Below, in pieces: positions 10,921 to 20,555 of a stretch of 64,000 bases of DNA. The position numbers and the translations under genes were made by a program. How positions within the stretch are numbered: the first letter of the stretch is position 1; each line of letters begins with the position of its first letter. The stretch lies in NCBI GenBank assembly GCA_013349405.1, contig DUZS01000001.1, positions 62,001-126,000 of the forward strand. The letters are read 5' to 3'. Under the pieces are notes generated by a model. The model saw only the letters and a list, made by a program, of their open reading frames with translations. It did no database searches and was not told the DNA's origin. The DNA comes from Desulfuromonadales bacterium (GTDB lineage Bacteria; Desulfobacterota; Desulfuromonadia; Geobacterales; Pseudopelobacteraceae).

Positions 10921-11181
10921 CTATCGTAATGGAGCAATTGGTTCCAGAGGTTTGAAGTCCATTGCCAACTCCCAATTTTTCAACAACTCTTCCTGATGGA
11001 GAGAAGCCCATTCCATGACGATGCCCAAAGCCCGAGGCGGGAATGTTCCGCCAATAATCGAAAGATCCTTGATTCTTATGGAAATTTTGTCGTTTCCATA
11101 ACGAGCATGGAAATGAGGTGGGTTATGCTCGTCATGGAACATCGCGATGATGATGCCGTAGAATCGTGATATTTCGGGCAT
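10921..11181 (-). CDS. DUF4160 domain protein
   Basis: This 86-residue protein carries the DUF4160 signature: an N-terminal MPEISRFYGIIIAMF, then the hallmark HNPPHFHARYG. The histidine-rich loop may bind metal or act in catalysis, but no reaction is proven. I chose ATG 11181 because AGGAG lies 7 bp upstream; a longer reading to 11256 would run into the palindrome. It pairs with the following DUF2442 gene. The pair looks like a mobile TA-type cassette placed between kdpC and kdpD. Confidence 0.85.
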   Translation of the reverse strand: MPEISRFYGIIIAMFHDEHNPPHFHARYGNDKISIRIKDLSIIGGTFPPRALGIVMEWASLHQEELLKNWELAMDFKPLEPIAPLR

Positions 11182-11238
11182 TGATGGGCTCCTGTGATGC
11201 ATTTCTCGAACCATTCTGGATACGCGGAGTGTTGATAA

Positions 11239-11267
11239 CTCACACCAAATTATCATATTTTGGTGAG
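11239..11267 (-). promoter_or_regulatory. Near-perfect palindrome upstream of the DUF4160-DUF2442 pair
   Basis: CTCACACCAAAT and ATTTTGGTGAG flank a TATCAT centre, a 29-bp imperfect inverted repeat located 58 bp upstream of the DUF4160 start and after kdpC. Size and place fit an operator for an autoregulated small module. No U-tract follows on either strand, which argues against a terminator. Confidence 0.5.
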
Positions 11268-11311
11268 TTCAGCCGCCAAAATCAATTAAAATTGGCGATT
11301 TGAGTTTAAAT

Positions 11312-11878
11312 CTACTTCTCCCCATCCAAAGCCACATTCAACACAAGTACATTCACCCGCAGCGCCCCCATAAAACCAAACTGACGCTCTTCTATCTGTT
11401 TGCCGACAACTATGCGCAGCTGTTCTTCACTGATCCCACGCGCCTTGGCGATGCGAGGCACCTGCAGCAGGGCCGATTCAGGAGTGATGTGCGGGTCGAG
11501 TCCGCTGGCCGAGGCCTGCACCAGGTCGGCTGGAACCTTGCCAGTCACGCCGCTGTCGCGGAGCGCCTTGACCCGGTCGCCGACTGTCTTCAGGTAATCG
11601 GGGTTGGTCGGGCCAGCATTGGAACCGCCCGAGGCCATTGAGTTATAGCCAAAGTCGGTGGATGCGGAGGGACGCGGCCAGAAATATTTCGGGTCGGAGA
11701 AGGGCTGGCCGATCAGGGTTGAGCCAATTTCTTTGCCCCCCTTGTCGGATATGAAACTTCCCGCAGCCTGTTTGGGAAAGAGCGCATAGGCTACGCCGGT
11801 GACGATGGCCGGATAGATGCCGCCGCAGATGATGGTTAAAATGATGAAGAGCAGAATTGCCGGTTTTATTTCGTTCAT
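11312..11878 (-). CDS. kdpC: K+-transporting ATPase subunit KdpC
   Basis: This 188-residue subunit has one N-terminal transmembrane helix (AILLFIILTIICGGIYPAIV) and a periplasmic domain with the conserved GSTLIGQPFSDPKYFWPRPS, GGSNAGPTNP and SGLDPHITPESA. It stabilises the KdpFABC pump and helps ATP binding to KdpB. Length is normal. It begins 52 bp after kdpB, a gap that contains a GC-rich palindrome. Confidence 0.96.
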   Translation of the reverse strand: MNEIKPAILLFIILTIICGGIYPAIVTGVAYALFPKQAAGSFISDKGGKEIGSTLIGQPFSDPKYFWPRPSASTDFGYNSMASGGSNAGPTNPDYLKTVGDRVKALRDSGVTGKVPADLVQASASGLDPHITPESALLQVPRIAKARGISEEQLRIVVGKQIEERQFGFMGALRVNVLVLNVALDGEK

Positions 11879-11902
11879 GGGTTTTCTCCTTTGTTTTTAC
11901 TT

Positions 11903-11920
11903 CCCCCTTTGCAAAGGGGG
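11903..11920. repeat. Perfect GC-capped palindrome between kdpB and kdpC
   Basis: CCCCCTTTGCAAAGGGGG is a perfect 18-bp palindrome in the 52-bp kdpB-kdpC gap. Similar C5/G5-armed inverted repeats occur at 39618-39638 and 54924-54998, so it appears to be a dispersed element. As RNA it could modulate kdpC translation or mRNA stability. Confidence 0.7.
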
Positions 11921-11930
11921 GGTAACATCG

Positions 11931-13997
11931 TTACACCATCATCCCAATAACCATATCAATCACCTTGATCCCGACAAACGGGGCAATCATGCCACCTACT
12001 CCGTAGATCAGCAGGTTGTGGACCAAGAGCTTCTCAGCCGGCATGGGACGGAACTTGGTCCCCTTCAGGGCCAGCGGCACCAGCATCGGGATGATGATGG
12101 CATTGAAAATAACTGCTGACAGGATAGCGCTGAACGGGCTGGCTAGCCCCATAACGTTCAGTACGCCCAGCTGGGGATAGATCGAAAGCAGTGCCGCCGG
12201 GATTATGGCAAAGTACTTGGCGATGTCGTTGGAGATACTGAACGTGGTCAAATTGCCGCGCGTCATCAGGATCTGTTTGCCAACTTCAACGATATCAAGC
12301 AGTTTGGTCGGATTGCTGTCCAGATCGATGATATTGGCCGCCTCTCTTGCCGGTTGGGTGCCGGTGTTCATGGCAACCGCCACATCGGCCTGGGCCAGAG
12401 CCGGAGCGTCGTTAGTGCCGTCGCCGGTCATGGCGACCATAAAGCCCTGTTCCTGGTACTCGCGGATCAGGCGCAGTTTCTCTTCGGGCTTGGCCTGGGC
12501 CAGAAAATCATCCACCTGGGCCTCGGCGGCGATGGCAGCGGCGGTCAACGGGTTGTCACCGGTGATCATCACGGTTTTTATGCCCATACTGCGCAGCTGG
12601 AGGAAACGCTCCTGAATACCTGCTTTGACGATGTCTTTCAGGTTGATAACTCCGAAAATTTCGCCATCTTTGCAGACTACCAGCGGCGTGGCACCGGCAC
12701 GGGCAACACGATCGACAACTTCGGCAAGGTCAGCGGGAATGGCTGTACAACCCAGTTTTTTGACAAACGCAATAGTCGAGTCAGAAGCACCCTTACGGTA
12801 CTGGTTGTCAGCCAGGTTTATACCGGAGAGGCGTGTGTCGGCACTGAACTCCACCACCTTGGCCTCCTTGGGTGTCTCCCTGCTCAGGCCATATTTATCT
12901 TTTGCCAACAGCACAACGCTGCGCCCTTCCGGGGTCTCATCTGCCAGTGATGCCATCAGGGCTGCCTCGGCCAGTTCCCGCTCGTTTTGCCCGCCTACCG
13001 GCACAAAGGCCACCGCCTGGCGATTGCCATGGGTTATGGTGCCGGTCTTATCCAGCAGCAGCACATTGACATCACCCGCCGCCTCAATGGCGCGGCCGGA
13101 CAGGGCAATGACGTTCTTCTGAAATAGCCGGTCCATACCGGCGATGCCGATAGCTGGCAACAGCGCTGCGATGGTAGTCGGTGCCAGACAGACGAATAAG
13201 GCCACCAGGACCGTCAGCGACACCGGTGTGCCATGGCCGGCCACTTTGACACTGTAGATCGAGAGCGGACTGATGTTGGCGCAGACCAGCAGAAAGACCA
13301 GAGTCAGGGCGATCAACAATATCTCCAGAGCTACCTCGTTGGGAGTTTTACGCCGTTTTGCACCCTCAATCAGACCGATCATGCGGTCCAGGAAGGTTTC
13401 TCCCGGATTGGCGGTAATCCTGACGATAATGGCGCTGGAAATGACCGTGGTGCCACCGGTGACGGCACTGCGATCCCCGCCCGATTCGCGAATCACCGGG
13501 GCTGACTCTCCGGTCACTGCCGACTCGTTGATCAGGGCTGCTCCGGCCACGACGTCGCCATCGCCGGCGATCATTTCATTGGCCTCTACCAGAATTAAAT
13601 CACCTTTGCGGAGCTGGCTGGCACCAACAGTGGTGAAGTTACCTCCAAATTCCGGTTTTTCCACCTGTTTGGCAGTTACATCGGTGCGGCTTTTGCGCAA
13701 ACTTGCGGCACGAGCCTTGCCACGCCCCTCGGCCAGCGCCTCGGCAAAGGTTGAGAAAATAACGGTCAGCCAGAGCCAGATGGAAACACTGCCGGTAAAC
13801 CAGGCCGGTTCTTTGTTGGCGCCTGTCAGTGACATGACAAAGGTGACCAGGGTGATAAGGCTGGCAATCTCGACACAGAGCATGACCGGGTTGCGCCAGA
13901 GCGTGCGAGGATCAAGCTTTTTAAGTGAATCAATCAGAGCGCCCTTCATGAGTTTAGCATCGAAGGCCGATTTCGGTTGTTGGATAGATTTTGACAT
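11931..13997 (-). CDS. kdpB: K+-transporting P-type ATPase subunit KdpB
   Basis: This 688-residue ATP-hydrolysing subunit has the P-type ATPase motifs in order. The actuator TGES is at 162-165, and the phosphorylation site DKTGTIT has its aspartate at 316. The KGAS nucleotide-binding motif, [10 protein letters not shown] and [12 protein letters not shown] follow. Seven membrane segments are expected, with [11 protein letters not shown] in the helix before the phosphorylation domain. With KdpA and KdpC it forms the high-affinity K+ pump of the inner membrane. Its start lies 3 bp after kdpA. Confidence 0.97.
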   Translation of the reverse strand: MSKSIQQPKSAFDAKLMKGALIDSLKKLDPRTLWRNPVMLCVEIASLITLVTFVMSLTGANKEPAWFTGSVSIWLWLTVIFSTFAEALAEGRGKARAASLRKSRTDVTAKQVEKPEFGGNFTTVGASQLRKGDLILVEANEMIAGDGDVVAGAALINESAVTGESAPVIRESGGDRSAVTGGTTVISSAIIVRITANPGETFLDRMIGLIEGAKRRKTPNEVALEILLIALTLVFLLVCANISPLSIYSVKVAGHGTPVSLTVLVALFVCLAPTTIAALLPAIGIAGMDRLFQKNVIALSGRAIEAAGDVNVLLLDKTGTITHGNRQAVAFVPVGGQNERELAEAALMASLADETPEGRSVVLLAKDKYGLSRETPKEAKVVEFSADTRLSGINLADNQYRKGASDSTIAFVKKLGCTAIPADLAEVVDRVARAGATPLVVCKDGEIFGVINLKDIVKAGIQERFLQLRSMGIKTVMITGDNPLTAAAIAAEAQVDDFLAQAKPEEKLRLIREYQEQGFMVAMTGDGTNDAPALAQADVAVAMNTGTQPAREAANIIDLDSNPTKLLDIVEVGKQILMTRGNLTTFSISNDIAKYFAIIPAALLSIYPQLGVLNVMGLASPFSAILSAVIFNAIIIPMLVPLALKGTKFRPMPAEKLLVHNLLIYGVGGMIAPFVGIKVIDMVIGMMV

Positions 13998-14000
13998 GAC

Positions 14001-15785
14001 TTAGTTACCTCCCAGCATGGTCAGATGTTCAACTATCGGTCCCAAAGCCAGAGCAGGGAAGAAGGTCAGTGCTCCAACAATCAGAATTACCAGCGTCAGC
14101 CAAATGGCAAAGGGTGCCTTGTCGGTCGGCAAGGTGCCGAGACTGGGGGGGATGTACTTCTTTTCGGCCAACGAACCGGCCATGGCCAGTACCGCGATGG
14201 CCGGGACATACCGGCCAATGGTCATAGCCAGTGAGCCGAACAGGTTGTAGAAATTGACGTTGGCGTTCAACCCGGCAAAGGCACTGCCATTATTATTGGC
14301 CATCGAAGCCAGGGCATAAAGCACCTCCGACAATCCATGGGCACCCGGATTGGACATGGAAGCCACCGCTTGCGGAGTGATCATGGCTATGCCGGACAGG
14401 ATCAAAACTGAAACCCCGGCGGTCAGGATGACGAGAATCGACATCCACATCTCGCGTACCTCGATCTTTTTGCCCAAATACTCGGGTGTCCTGCCGATCA
14501 TCAACCCGGAGACAAACACTGCGATGATAGCGAAGGCCAGCATGGTGTAGAGACCGGAGCCGACTCCTCCGAAGATGATTTCGCCCAGTAAAATCAGGGA
14601 GAGCGGGATCATGCCGCCGATTGGCGTCAGCGAATCATGCATGGAGTTGACCGCGCCGCAAGAGGTGCCGGTGGTGGCAACGGTGAAGAGGTTGCTCCCG
14701 GCCATACCGAAGCGAACCTCCTTTCCTTCCATGTTGATGCTTTGTACCCCCAGTTTGGCCACCAGCGGATTACCACTGCTCTCAGCGAATTGCAGAACAC
14801 CAAAACAGCCCACGAGTACCACCAGCATCACCCCCAAGAGCATCCACCCCTGACGGGTGTTACCCACCATGACACCAAAGGTATACGTCAATGCGCCGGG
14901 GATCAGCAGGATCAGCAGTATCTCCAGCATATTGGAAAGTGGTGTGGGATTCTCAAAAGGATGGGCTGAGTTGGCATTAAAGAAGCCGCCGCCATTGGTG
15001 CCCAGTTCCTTGATCGCTTCCTGGGAGGCCACCGGCCCCATGGGGATGGTTACCTCTTTGACGATCACGTTCTCAGTAACCGGTTTGTCGGCGGCATCCT
15101 TGATCAGGTTCCCCTTGTCGTCCATCTTTGGCTTGTCATAGCTGGTGGACTGGATCAGCGGCACTGTTTTGTAGGCGCTGAAATTCTGAATCACTCCTTG
15201 GGAAACCAGTAGCAGAGCACCGATAATAGAGATGGGCAGCAGGATATAAAGGGTAGAGCGGGTCATATCGACCCAAAAGTTGCCGAGCAGGGAGGTTTTG
15301 CGCCGCACAAAGCCGCGGATCACGGCGATGGCGATGGCGATGCCGGTGGCGGCGGATACAAAGTTATGCACCGCCAAGCCTACCATCTGGGTGAAGTAGC
15401 TGGCCGCCTGTTCGCCCATATACGCCTGCCAATTGGTGTTGGTGGTGAAACTGACCGCCGTGTTGAGCGCCAATTGCCAGGTAAATGCCGGAATTTTCTG
15501 CGGATTGAGCGGCAGCAGATGCTGGGTCAATAGCATTATAAAGAGTCCCACGAACAACACCAGGTTGAAGAGCAGTACGGAGCCTGCGTAGTGCTTCCAC
15601 CCCATTTCTTTTTCAGGATTCACCCCGCTGATGCGGTAAATCACCTTTTCGCAGGGCACAAAGAGCGGTGACAGGAAAGTGCATTCTCCCTGAAAAACCT
15701 TGGCCATGAAACTGCCCAACGGCCTGATCAGAGCAAGTAATACGAGGAAAAGGAGGATTGTTTGCAGCCATTCATGCATGTTCAT
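14001..15785 (-). CDS. kdpA: K+-transporting ATPase channel subunit KdpA
   Basis: This 594-residue, highly hydrophobic subunit is related to the SKT channel/transporter superfamily, with four P-loop repeats forming the selectivity filter. [36 protein letters not shown] and [21 protein letters not shown] are the recognisable filter regions. It forms the K+ path in the pump. Its ATG overlaps the stop of the small upstream gene by 4 bp (ATGA). Confidence 0.97.
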   Translation of the reverse strand: MNMHEWLQTILLFLVLLALIRPLGSFMAKVFQGECTFLSPLFVPCEKVIYRISGVNPEKEMGWKHYAGSVLLFNLVLFVGLFIMLLTQHLLPLNPQKIPAFTWQLALNTAVSFTTNTNWQAYMGEQAASYFTQMVGLAVHNFVSAATGIAIAIAVIRGFVRRKTSLLGNFWVDMTRSTLYILLPISIIGALLLVSQGVIQNFSAYKTVPLIQSTSYDKPKMDDKGNLIKDAADKPVTENVIVKEVTIPMGPVASQEAIKELGTNGGGFFNANSAHPFENPTPLSNMLEILLILLIPGALTYTFGVMVGNTRQGWMLLGVMLVVLVGCFGVLQFAESSGNPLVAKLGVQSINMEGKEVRFGMAGSNLFTVATTGTSCGAVNSMHDSLTPIGGMIPLSLILLGEIIFGGVGSGLYTMLAFAIIAVFVSGLMIGRTPEYLGKKIEVREMWMSILVILTAGVSVLILSGIAMITPQAVASMSNPGAHGLSEVLYALASMANNNGSAFAGLNANVNFYNLFGSLAMTIGRYVPAIAVLAMAGSLAEKKYIPPSLGTLPTDKAPFAIWLTLVILIVGALTFFPALALGPIVEHLTMLGGN

Positions 15786-16012
15786 GTTTTGCTCTCCCTG
15801 TTCGCTTCATCGATGTGAAGCAACTGTTTGGCGATGGCTATCGGAATTACTACCCATTCGTTATTCCGGCGGTCAAAAACCGGTACTTTGCCATGTTCAT
15901 AAGCCGGAGGGGGAATGATCGTCATTCCCTCTTCATACTGAAGCATATCAAGCTCTTCGAAAGTTTCACCTTCATAGATGCCGTTTTCGCAATTAAATAG
16001 ATAGGTTTTCAT
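15782..16012 (-). CDS. Small soluble protein leading the kdp operon
   Basis: This 76-residue acidic protein begins [16 protein letters not shown] and contains [22 protein letters not shown]. No transmembrane helix is visible, so it is not KdpF, the tiny membrane peptide often at this place. The start ATG at 16012 is preferred over an extension to 16105 because the family-like sequence begins there. It is translationally coupled to kdpA by a 4-bp overlap. I do not recognise a function; a role in kdp expression or pump assembly is only suggested by position. Confidence 0.75.
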   Translation of the reverse strand: MKTYLFNCENGIYEGETFEELDMLQYEEGMTIIPPPAYEHGKVPVFDRRNNEWVVIPIAIAKQLLHIDEANRESKT

Positions 16013-16078
16013 AATTGACCATGCCCTTTCTCTGTAGTGCTTTATGATCTCAAGATAGCAGTGAAGAGGTAAATTGGG

Positions 16079-16118
16079 TGTCAAAATAGGTGGAGAGAAC
16101 GTCAAGAAAACATCAAGA
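16079..16118 (-). promoter_or_regulatory. Candidate kdp promoter with KdpE-type direct repeat
   Basis: On the minus strand two copies of TCTTGAYGTT (16118-16109 and 16107-16098) are spaced exactly 11 bp, the spacing used by OmpR/PhoB-family regulators. Fourteen bp further on is TTGACA (16084-16079), a good -35. The -10 is poor (around TGCTAT), as expected for an activator-dependent promoter. The kdp operon begins at 16012. Confidence 0.5.
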
Positions 16119-16251
16119 TACGTTTTTTTGCATTGATGAGGATTGTTTGAGTCGTGCTGACGGTAGGCAGGCTTTTGCCGGTTTTCTGTTTACACGGCGA
16201 TGAAAACTGGTAGACTCTCGCCTTATCGCGCACAAGGAGAACTGTGATACA

Positions 16252-16482
16252 ATGACCTGCCGCTATTTCAAGGTCGCTCATCGCGACATGGTTTTTCTCA
16301 AATTTATCCTGGAGGCATATGAGGGGATGAATGTCATGAGTACCGTTGATAACAAGGCCGGAATTATCCGCATCGCCATTATGCCCGGTTTTGTCGCTGA
16401 TATGGATGAACTGCTGGCTGACCTGGGGCGACAGGTGCCGATGGAGCCGACCGAGTGGCGTGATGAACTCTGTACTTTCTGA
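16252..16482 (+). CDS. DUF4911 domain protein
   Basis: This 76-residue protein begins MTCRYFKVAHRDMVFLKFILEAYEG and matches the DUF4911 pattern: a regulatory-domain-like small fold with an FLKFILEAYEG helix and an IRIAIMPGF strand. The fold and length recall substrate-free ACT-like domains, but that is inference. It ends 20 bp inside the start of the MFS gene in another frame, so the two form a small operon. Confidence 0.75.
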   Translation: MTCRYFKVAHRDMVFLKFILEAYEGMNVMSTVDNKAGIIRIAIMPGFVADMDELLADLGRQVPMEPTEWRDELCTF

Positions 16483-17707
16483 ACAAAACAACAGTAGAGG
16501 CCGCTATGCACTTACCCTGCTGCTCGCCGTCAATCTGCTCAACTACGTTGATCGTCAGGCGCTCTACGCGGTGTTCCCCCTGATCAAGGCCGACTTGAAT
16601 CTCTCCGACACCAGCCTCGGCTTCCTCGGCAGCGCCTTTATGCTCTGTTATATGCTCGCTGCTCCTCTTATCGGACGATTGGGTGATCGCGGCAACCGTG
16701 CCCGTCTAGCTGCGGGTGGTCTCGCGGTCTGGAGCCTGGCAACGATGCTGTCCGGTTTGGCGGGGTCCTATCGCATGCTGCTGGCGGCACGTTCACTGGT
16801 GGGGGTGGGGGAGGCCAGTTTCGGCACGGTGTCGCCCGGTCTGCTGTCGGACTATTTTCCCCGTGAGAGTCGTGGGCGGATGTTGTCGCTCTTCTTTATC
16901 GCCATCCCGGTCGGGAGCGCTCTTGGCTATATCCTCGGCGGACAGCTCGGGCAGGCGTTCGGCTGGCAGACGGCCTTTCTGCTGGTTGGGCTGCCGGGGC
17001 TGTTTCTGGCGCTGCCGCTCTATTTTCTGCACGATCCACGTCAGAAGGGCCTTCAGGCAGAGTCACACCGGCCCGAACCTCTCTTTGCCGAACTTTGCCG
17101 CTTCTGGCAGAACCGCTCCTATGTCCATGCAACGCTGTCAATGGCCGCCATGACCTTTGCGCTCGGTGGTCTTGCCCAGTGGGCCCCTTCCTTTCTCCAC
17201 CGCTCCTTCGGTCTCGAGGTCGCTCGCGGCAATACCCTGTTCGGAATGATCACGGTCGCTGCCGGTATTGTCGGCACCATGTCCGGCGGCTGGCTTGGCG
17301 ATTATTTCCAACGCCGCTCTGCCACCGGCTACCTGTACGTTTCCGCATTCGGTTTTCTCATCGGCGCACCGCTGATGATTCTGGCGTTGACAACCTCGAA
17401 TCTCACCATCTGCCTGGCCGCCATATTCGGTGCCGAGCTGTTCCTCTTTCTCAATACCGGCCCGCTCAATACCGTGCTGGTAAATGCTGTGTCTCCGGGG
17501 CGGCGCGCCATGGCTTTTGCCATCAACATTTTTGCCATTCACGCGCTCGGCGATGCCATATCACCGGCCATTATCGGTTCTCTGTCTGATCAGTGGGGGT
17601 TGTCGCGGGCGCTGCTGATTACGCCGCTGGCGGTACTTGTTGCCGCCGGCTTTGCCTTTTGGGGCGGGCGGTATGTTGAGGGGGATCAGGTATTAAGCGA
17701 TGAGTGA
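16463..17707 (+). CDS. MFS transporter (spinster-like)
   Basis: This 414-residue permease has about 12 transmembrane segments. NLLNYVDRQALYAVFPLIK at the start is typical of spinster-type/sialate-type MFS proteins, and GRLGDRGNRARLAAG is motif A. I start it at ATG 16463 because the 39 residues upstream are an out-of-frame reading of the DUF4911 gene. The substrate cannot be inferred. It overlaps the upstream gene by 20 bp. Confidence 0.85.
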   Translation: MNSVLSEQNNSRGRYALTLLLAVNLLNYVDRQALYAVFPLIKADLNLSDTSLGFLGSAFMLCYMLAAPLIGRLGDRGNRARLAAGGLAVWSLATMLSGLAGSYRMLLAARSLVGVGEASFGTVSPGLLSDYFPRESRGRMLSLFFIAIPVGSALGYILGGQLGQAFGWQTAFLLVGLPGLFLALPLYFLHDPRQKGLQAESHRPEPLFAELCRFWQNRSYVHATLSMAAMTFALGGLAQWAPSFLHRSFGLEVARGNTLFGMITVAAGIVGTMSGGWLGDYFQRRSATGYLYVSAFGFLIGAPLMILALTTSNLTICLAAIFGAELFLFLNTGPLNTVLVNAVSPGRRAMAFAINIFAIHALGDAISPAIIGSLSDQWGLSRALLITPLAVLVAAGFAFWGGRYVEGDQVLSDE

Positions 17708-17718
17708 TGAGGGGCTAA

Positions 17719-19425
17719 TTAAACCACTAACACTTGAAGGCCGCGTCCTGCGCCTGACACGTAAACGAATGTAAGCTCTGCCGGTTTTGCCTTCGCCTCT
17801 CCTGGTCGATAATCACTTATATATTCATAGCGGAATGACTTGATCCTGCTGTTTGGCGGCAATTCCAGACCCTCAGGAAGATCCCGGAGCCCCGGCCAGG
17901 AGCAGTGCTGTTGCTGGTCGGCGATAAAGGAGGGGAGCTTCCCCATCAGCGGCATCTCGACGTGGCAATAATCGAAAAACAGGGCATCGTGCAGTCTCGC
18001 TCGCTCTTCTGCGACCAACAACAGCGCTTCCGCAAGTCGCGCAAAAAGCTCGAAAACCCTCCGGCAGGAGAGGCTGGAGAGGTTTTCGGTGCCGGCCTGA
18101 CGCGCCATCAGGTCGAGAATCCCGGAAAACGGTGTATGGCGCTCCAAAACGGTAAAAGCTGCTCTCAAACCGCCATGTCTGCTGAACAGGTCAAGCAGTC
18201 GCCCGATCGTTTCGATCCGGCAGATATCTTGATATGAAAGCCACGGATTGTGCAGGATTGTGTAGGGGGGCGCTGCGGAAAAGGCATATCCGTCACGGGC
18301 GGCAATTGACCGCATCGGCGCACCTTTGAGGACTTTAAGCGGTTCGATCTGAATCATATCCGGCTTCAGAGCTGCAATGGCCTGCAGGGATTCCAGGAAG
18401 CGAGGGTAATCCTCCCCCGGCAGGCCAGCCACCAGGTCGAGGTGCAGTTCGATCCGTGTTTCAGCCTTGAGTCGCCGCACGTTTGCAAAGATGCGCTCCA
18501 GATCCGCCGTTCGTCCAACTTGTTCGAGTGTTTCTGCTGACGACGACTGGACGCCGATTTCAAAATGAAAGGTCTGCTCCGGAACGCGCGCCAGGGTCAG
18601 CAGATTCTTCTCCGTCAGAAGGTCGGCGGCGATTTCAAAATGAAAGCGGCTCCCCCGGTTATGCTCCAGTATGAACGCCCAGATGGTGTCCGCGCGTGTG
18701 GCGTCATAATTAAAGGTGCGGTCCACCAGTTTTATCTGGGCGACACCGCTGGTCATCAAAAAGAGCAGATCTTTCTGTATCCTCTCCAGGGAGAAAGAAC
18801 GCACTGCCCCTTCAACTGACGAAAGGCAGAACGCGCAGGAGAACGGACAGCCGCGAGATGTTTCGTAATAGACCAGCGGCTTGGCTAAATCCACCAGCCC
18901 CGCTGCAAACGGTGAGGGGAGTGAGTCAAGCAGCAATTGCGTGCGGCGTAACGGCCCTGCTGCCGTGTCACTGCCGTCACTGAAAAACAGGTTTTCGATC
19001 TCAGCCAGGCGCTCCTGCCGCAGAGATATCGGATCATCCAGCAGTGCTATAATCAGTTGCCTGAACGTCTCTTCTCCCTCCCCCTTGATCACGAAATCAA
19101 CTGCAGGGTTGTCATGCATAAGATCGAAGATGCCGAAGGAAACTTCCGGCCCACCCAGAACGATCATCGTCTCCGGTACAATCATTTTGATGTCGGAAAT
19201 GACTTTCAGCGTCAGTTCGATATTCCAGATGTAACAGGAAAAGGCGATCAGATCAGCCTGCTCGGCCATGACGAGTTTGAGGAGATGCTCGCGCGGTTCA
19301 TTGACAGTCCATTCGCGGATAGTGAAATCGGCATCAGGGATATCACGGCAGTACGCGGCAAGGCAGGGGAGCGCCAGCGATGCGTGCGAGTATTTGGCGT
19401 GCAGGGTGGTGAGAAGTATTTTCAT
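17719..19425 (-). CDS. B12-binding radical SAM protein (DUF4080 type)
   Basis: This 568-residue protein has an N-terminal cobalamin-binding-like Rossmann domain (about 1-150, with IVLGGPEVSFG). The radical SAM core carries CxxxCxxC at C193, C197 and C200 in RGCPFSCAFC. A C-terminal DUF4080-type region follows. The family is common in anaerobes, but its substrate is unknown. ATG 19425 gives the canonical MKILLTTLHAKYSHASLALP start; a TTG at 19443 directly after CAGGAG is the alternative. It lies downstream of the CapA-like gene on the same strand, with a 10-27 bp gap. Confidence 0.85.
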   Translation of the reverse strand: MKILLTTLHAKYSHASLALPCLAAYCRDIPDADFTIREWTVNEPREHLLKLVMAEQADLIAFSCYIWNIELTLKVISDIKMIVPETMIVLGGPEVSFGIFDLMHDNPAVDFVIKGEGEETFRQLIIALLDDPISLRQERLAEIENLFFSDGSDTAAGPLRRTQLLLDSLPSPFAAGLVDLAKPLVYYETSRGCPFSCAFCLSSVEGAVRSFSLERIQKDLLFLMTSGVAQIKLVDRTFNYDATRADTIWAFILEHNRGSRFHFEIAADLLTEKNLLTLARVPEQTFHFEIGVQSSSAETLEQVGRTADLERIFANVRRLKAETRIELHLDLVAGLPGEDYPRFLESLQAIAALKPDMIQIEPLKVLKGAPMRSIAARDGYAFSAAPPYTILHNPWLSYQDICRIETIGRLLDLFSRHGGLRAAFTVLERHTPFSGILDLMARQAGTENLSSLSCRRVFELFARLAEALLLVAEERARLHDALFFDYCHVEMPLMGKLPSFIADQQQHCSWPGLRDLPEGLELPPNSRIKSFRYEYISDYRPGEAKAKPAELTFVYVSGAGRGLQVLVV

Positions 19426-19452
19426 AAGTTGGGGTTTGCGCAACTCCTGACA

Positions 19453-20475
19453 TTAGAATGGTATCGTATATCTGCCGTCTTTACTCTGAATCCTGGTATT
19501 GAATGTTTCTGAAAGCCTGTTCAGTTTTTCAATAACGGCTGCACCCTTTGCCCCCGTCAACAACTGCGGCTGAAAACTGACCCGCCGGTTTTGGACATCG
19601 AGCGGCAGAATTTCGGCTTCCCGTCGATCTTCGGCGAATGTAAGGCGGAGTATGGCGCTGACGTCTGCAACAGAACTCTTGCTGGCAAAGGTGAAGTTAC
19701 CGAGACTGTAAAAAATAATGCCGCTCTTGTAGCGCTCAACCCCCTGTAGTATGTGTGGATGATGTCCGATAATGACATCCGCCCCGGCTTCGATGGCGCT
19801 GTGGGCAGCATTGCGCTGATACTGCTGCACAGTTTCGGTCGCCTCTTTTCCCCAATGAAAGGAGACGATGACGTAATCTGCCTGACTGCGGGCGCCGGCT
19901 ATATCGGCAATCACCAGCTTTTCATAACCGGGCGCAGTCCCTGGTCGGTCCTGCCGGGCAAAAAACTCTACCGGTTGAGTTAATGAGAAAGCAAGAAAGG
20001 CAATTTTTTTGCCTTTAATGGAATAGAGCGCCATTTTCCGGGCCTCTGAGAGGCTTTCGCCGGCGCCTATCGAGGCGATGCCATTATCACTCAGGTGCTG
20101 AAGTGTCTCTGCCAACGCTTCAGCGCCAAAGTCCATGCTATGGTTGTTGGCGAGTGTTACCAGATTGAAACCGGCGTTCCTGAGAGCTTTCGCAACCGGC
20201 GGTTCTGCCCGGAAGCGATATTTCTTTTCGGAATATTCCTTTCCGCCTGTCGCAATGGGTGATTCAAGGTTGGCAAGGTTGATATCGCCCGCTGCCAGTT
20301 CTTTTCTGACGCCATTGAACGGGTGGTCATACCCTTTCTGCCGCAGCAGTGGCGCCCATTTTCCGGCAAGCATGATGTCGCCCACCGCATTGATGATAAT
20401 CTCCTCCGCATGCAGCTGCAGCGGCTGGCAGAGGAGTGTGGCAAGCATAAGAATGTACGTCAGAATTGGTTTCAT
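19453..20475 (-). CDS. CapA-like metallophosphatase-fold protein (PGA_cap), secreted
   Basis: This protein of about 340 residues has an N-terminal signal peptide (MKPILTYILMLATLLCQPLQLHA) and a PGA_cap domain: NAVGDIMLAG, ANLESPIAT, VTLANNHSMDFG and DVIIGHHPHILQG are the metal-site loops of the calcineurin-like fold. The family includes capsule poly-gamma-glutamate protein CapA, but most members have no proven polymer and no cap genes are nearby. Starts at 20490 or 20508 are possible; 20475 leaves the tidiest signal peptide. Confidence 0.85.
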   Translation of the reverse strand: MKPILTYILMLATLLCQPLQLHAEEIIINAVGDIMLAGKWAPLLRQKGYDHPFNGVRKELAAGDINLANLESPIATGGKEYSEKKYRFRAEPPVAKALRNAGFNLVTLANNHSMDFGAEALAETLQHLSDNGIASIGAGESLSEARKMALYSIKGKKIAFLAFSLTQPVEFFARQDRPGTAPGYEKLVIADIAGARSQADYVIVSFHWGKEATETVQQYQRNAAHSAIEAGADVIIGHHPHILQGVERYKSGIIFYSLGNFTFASKSSVADVSAILRLTFAEDRREAEILPLDVQNRRVSFQPQLLTGAKGAAVIEKLNRLSETFNTRIQSKDGRYTIPF

Positions 20476-20489
20476 CGGGCTCTTTTGCA

Positions 20490-20518
20490 TTGACGTGTAC
20501 CGGCGCAAGTGCTACAAA
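20490..20518 (+). promoter_or_regulatory. Sigma70-type promoter for serS
   Basis: TTGACG (20490-20495) and TACAAA (20513-20518) are 17 bp apart, 37 bp before the serS start. Confidence 0.55.
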
Positions 20519-20555
20519 ATACACGCTTACTATCTAAAAATAAAGGTGTTTCCCC

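Noticed and set aside
13273-14004. Open frame of 243 codons opposite kdpB
   Set aside because: Rich in Ser/Arg/Pro, typical of antisense reading; kdpB is unmistakable on the other strand.
16346-16462. N-terminal extension of the MFS transporter
   Set aside because: The extra residues are an out-of-frame reading of the DUF4911 gene, and the transporter's first helix begins after ATG 16463.
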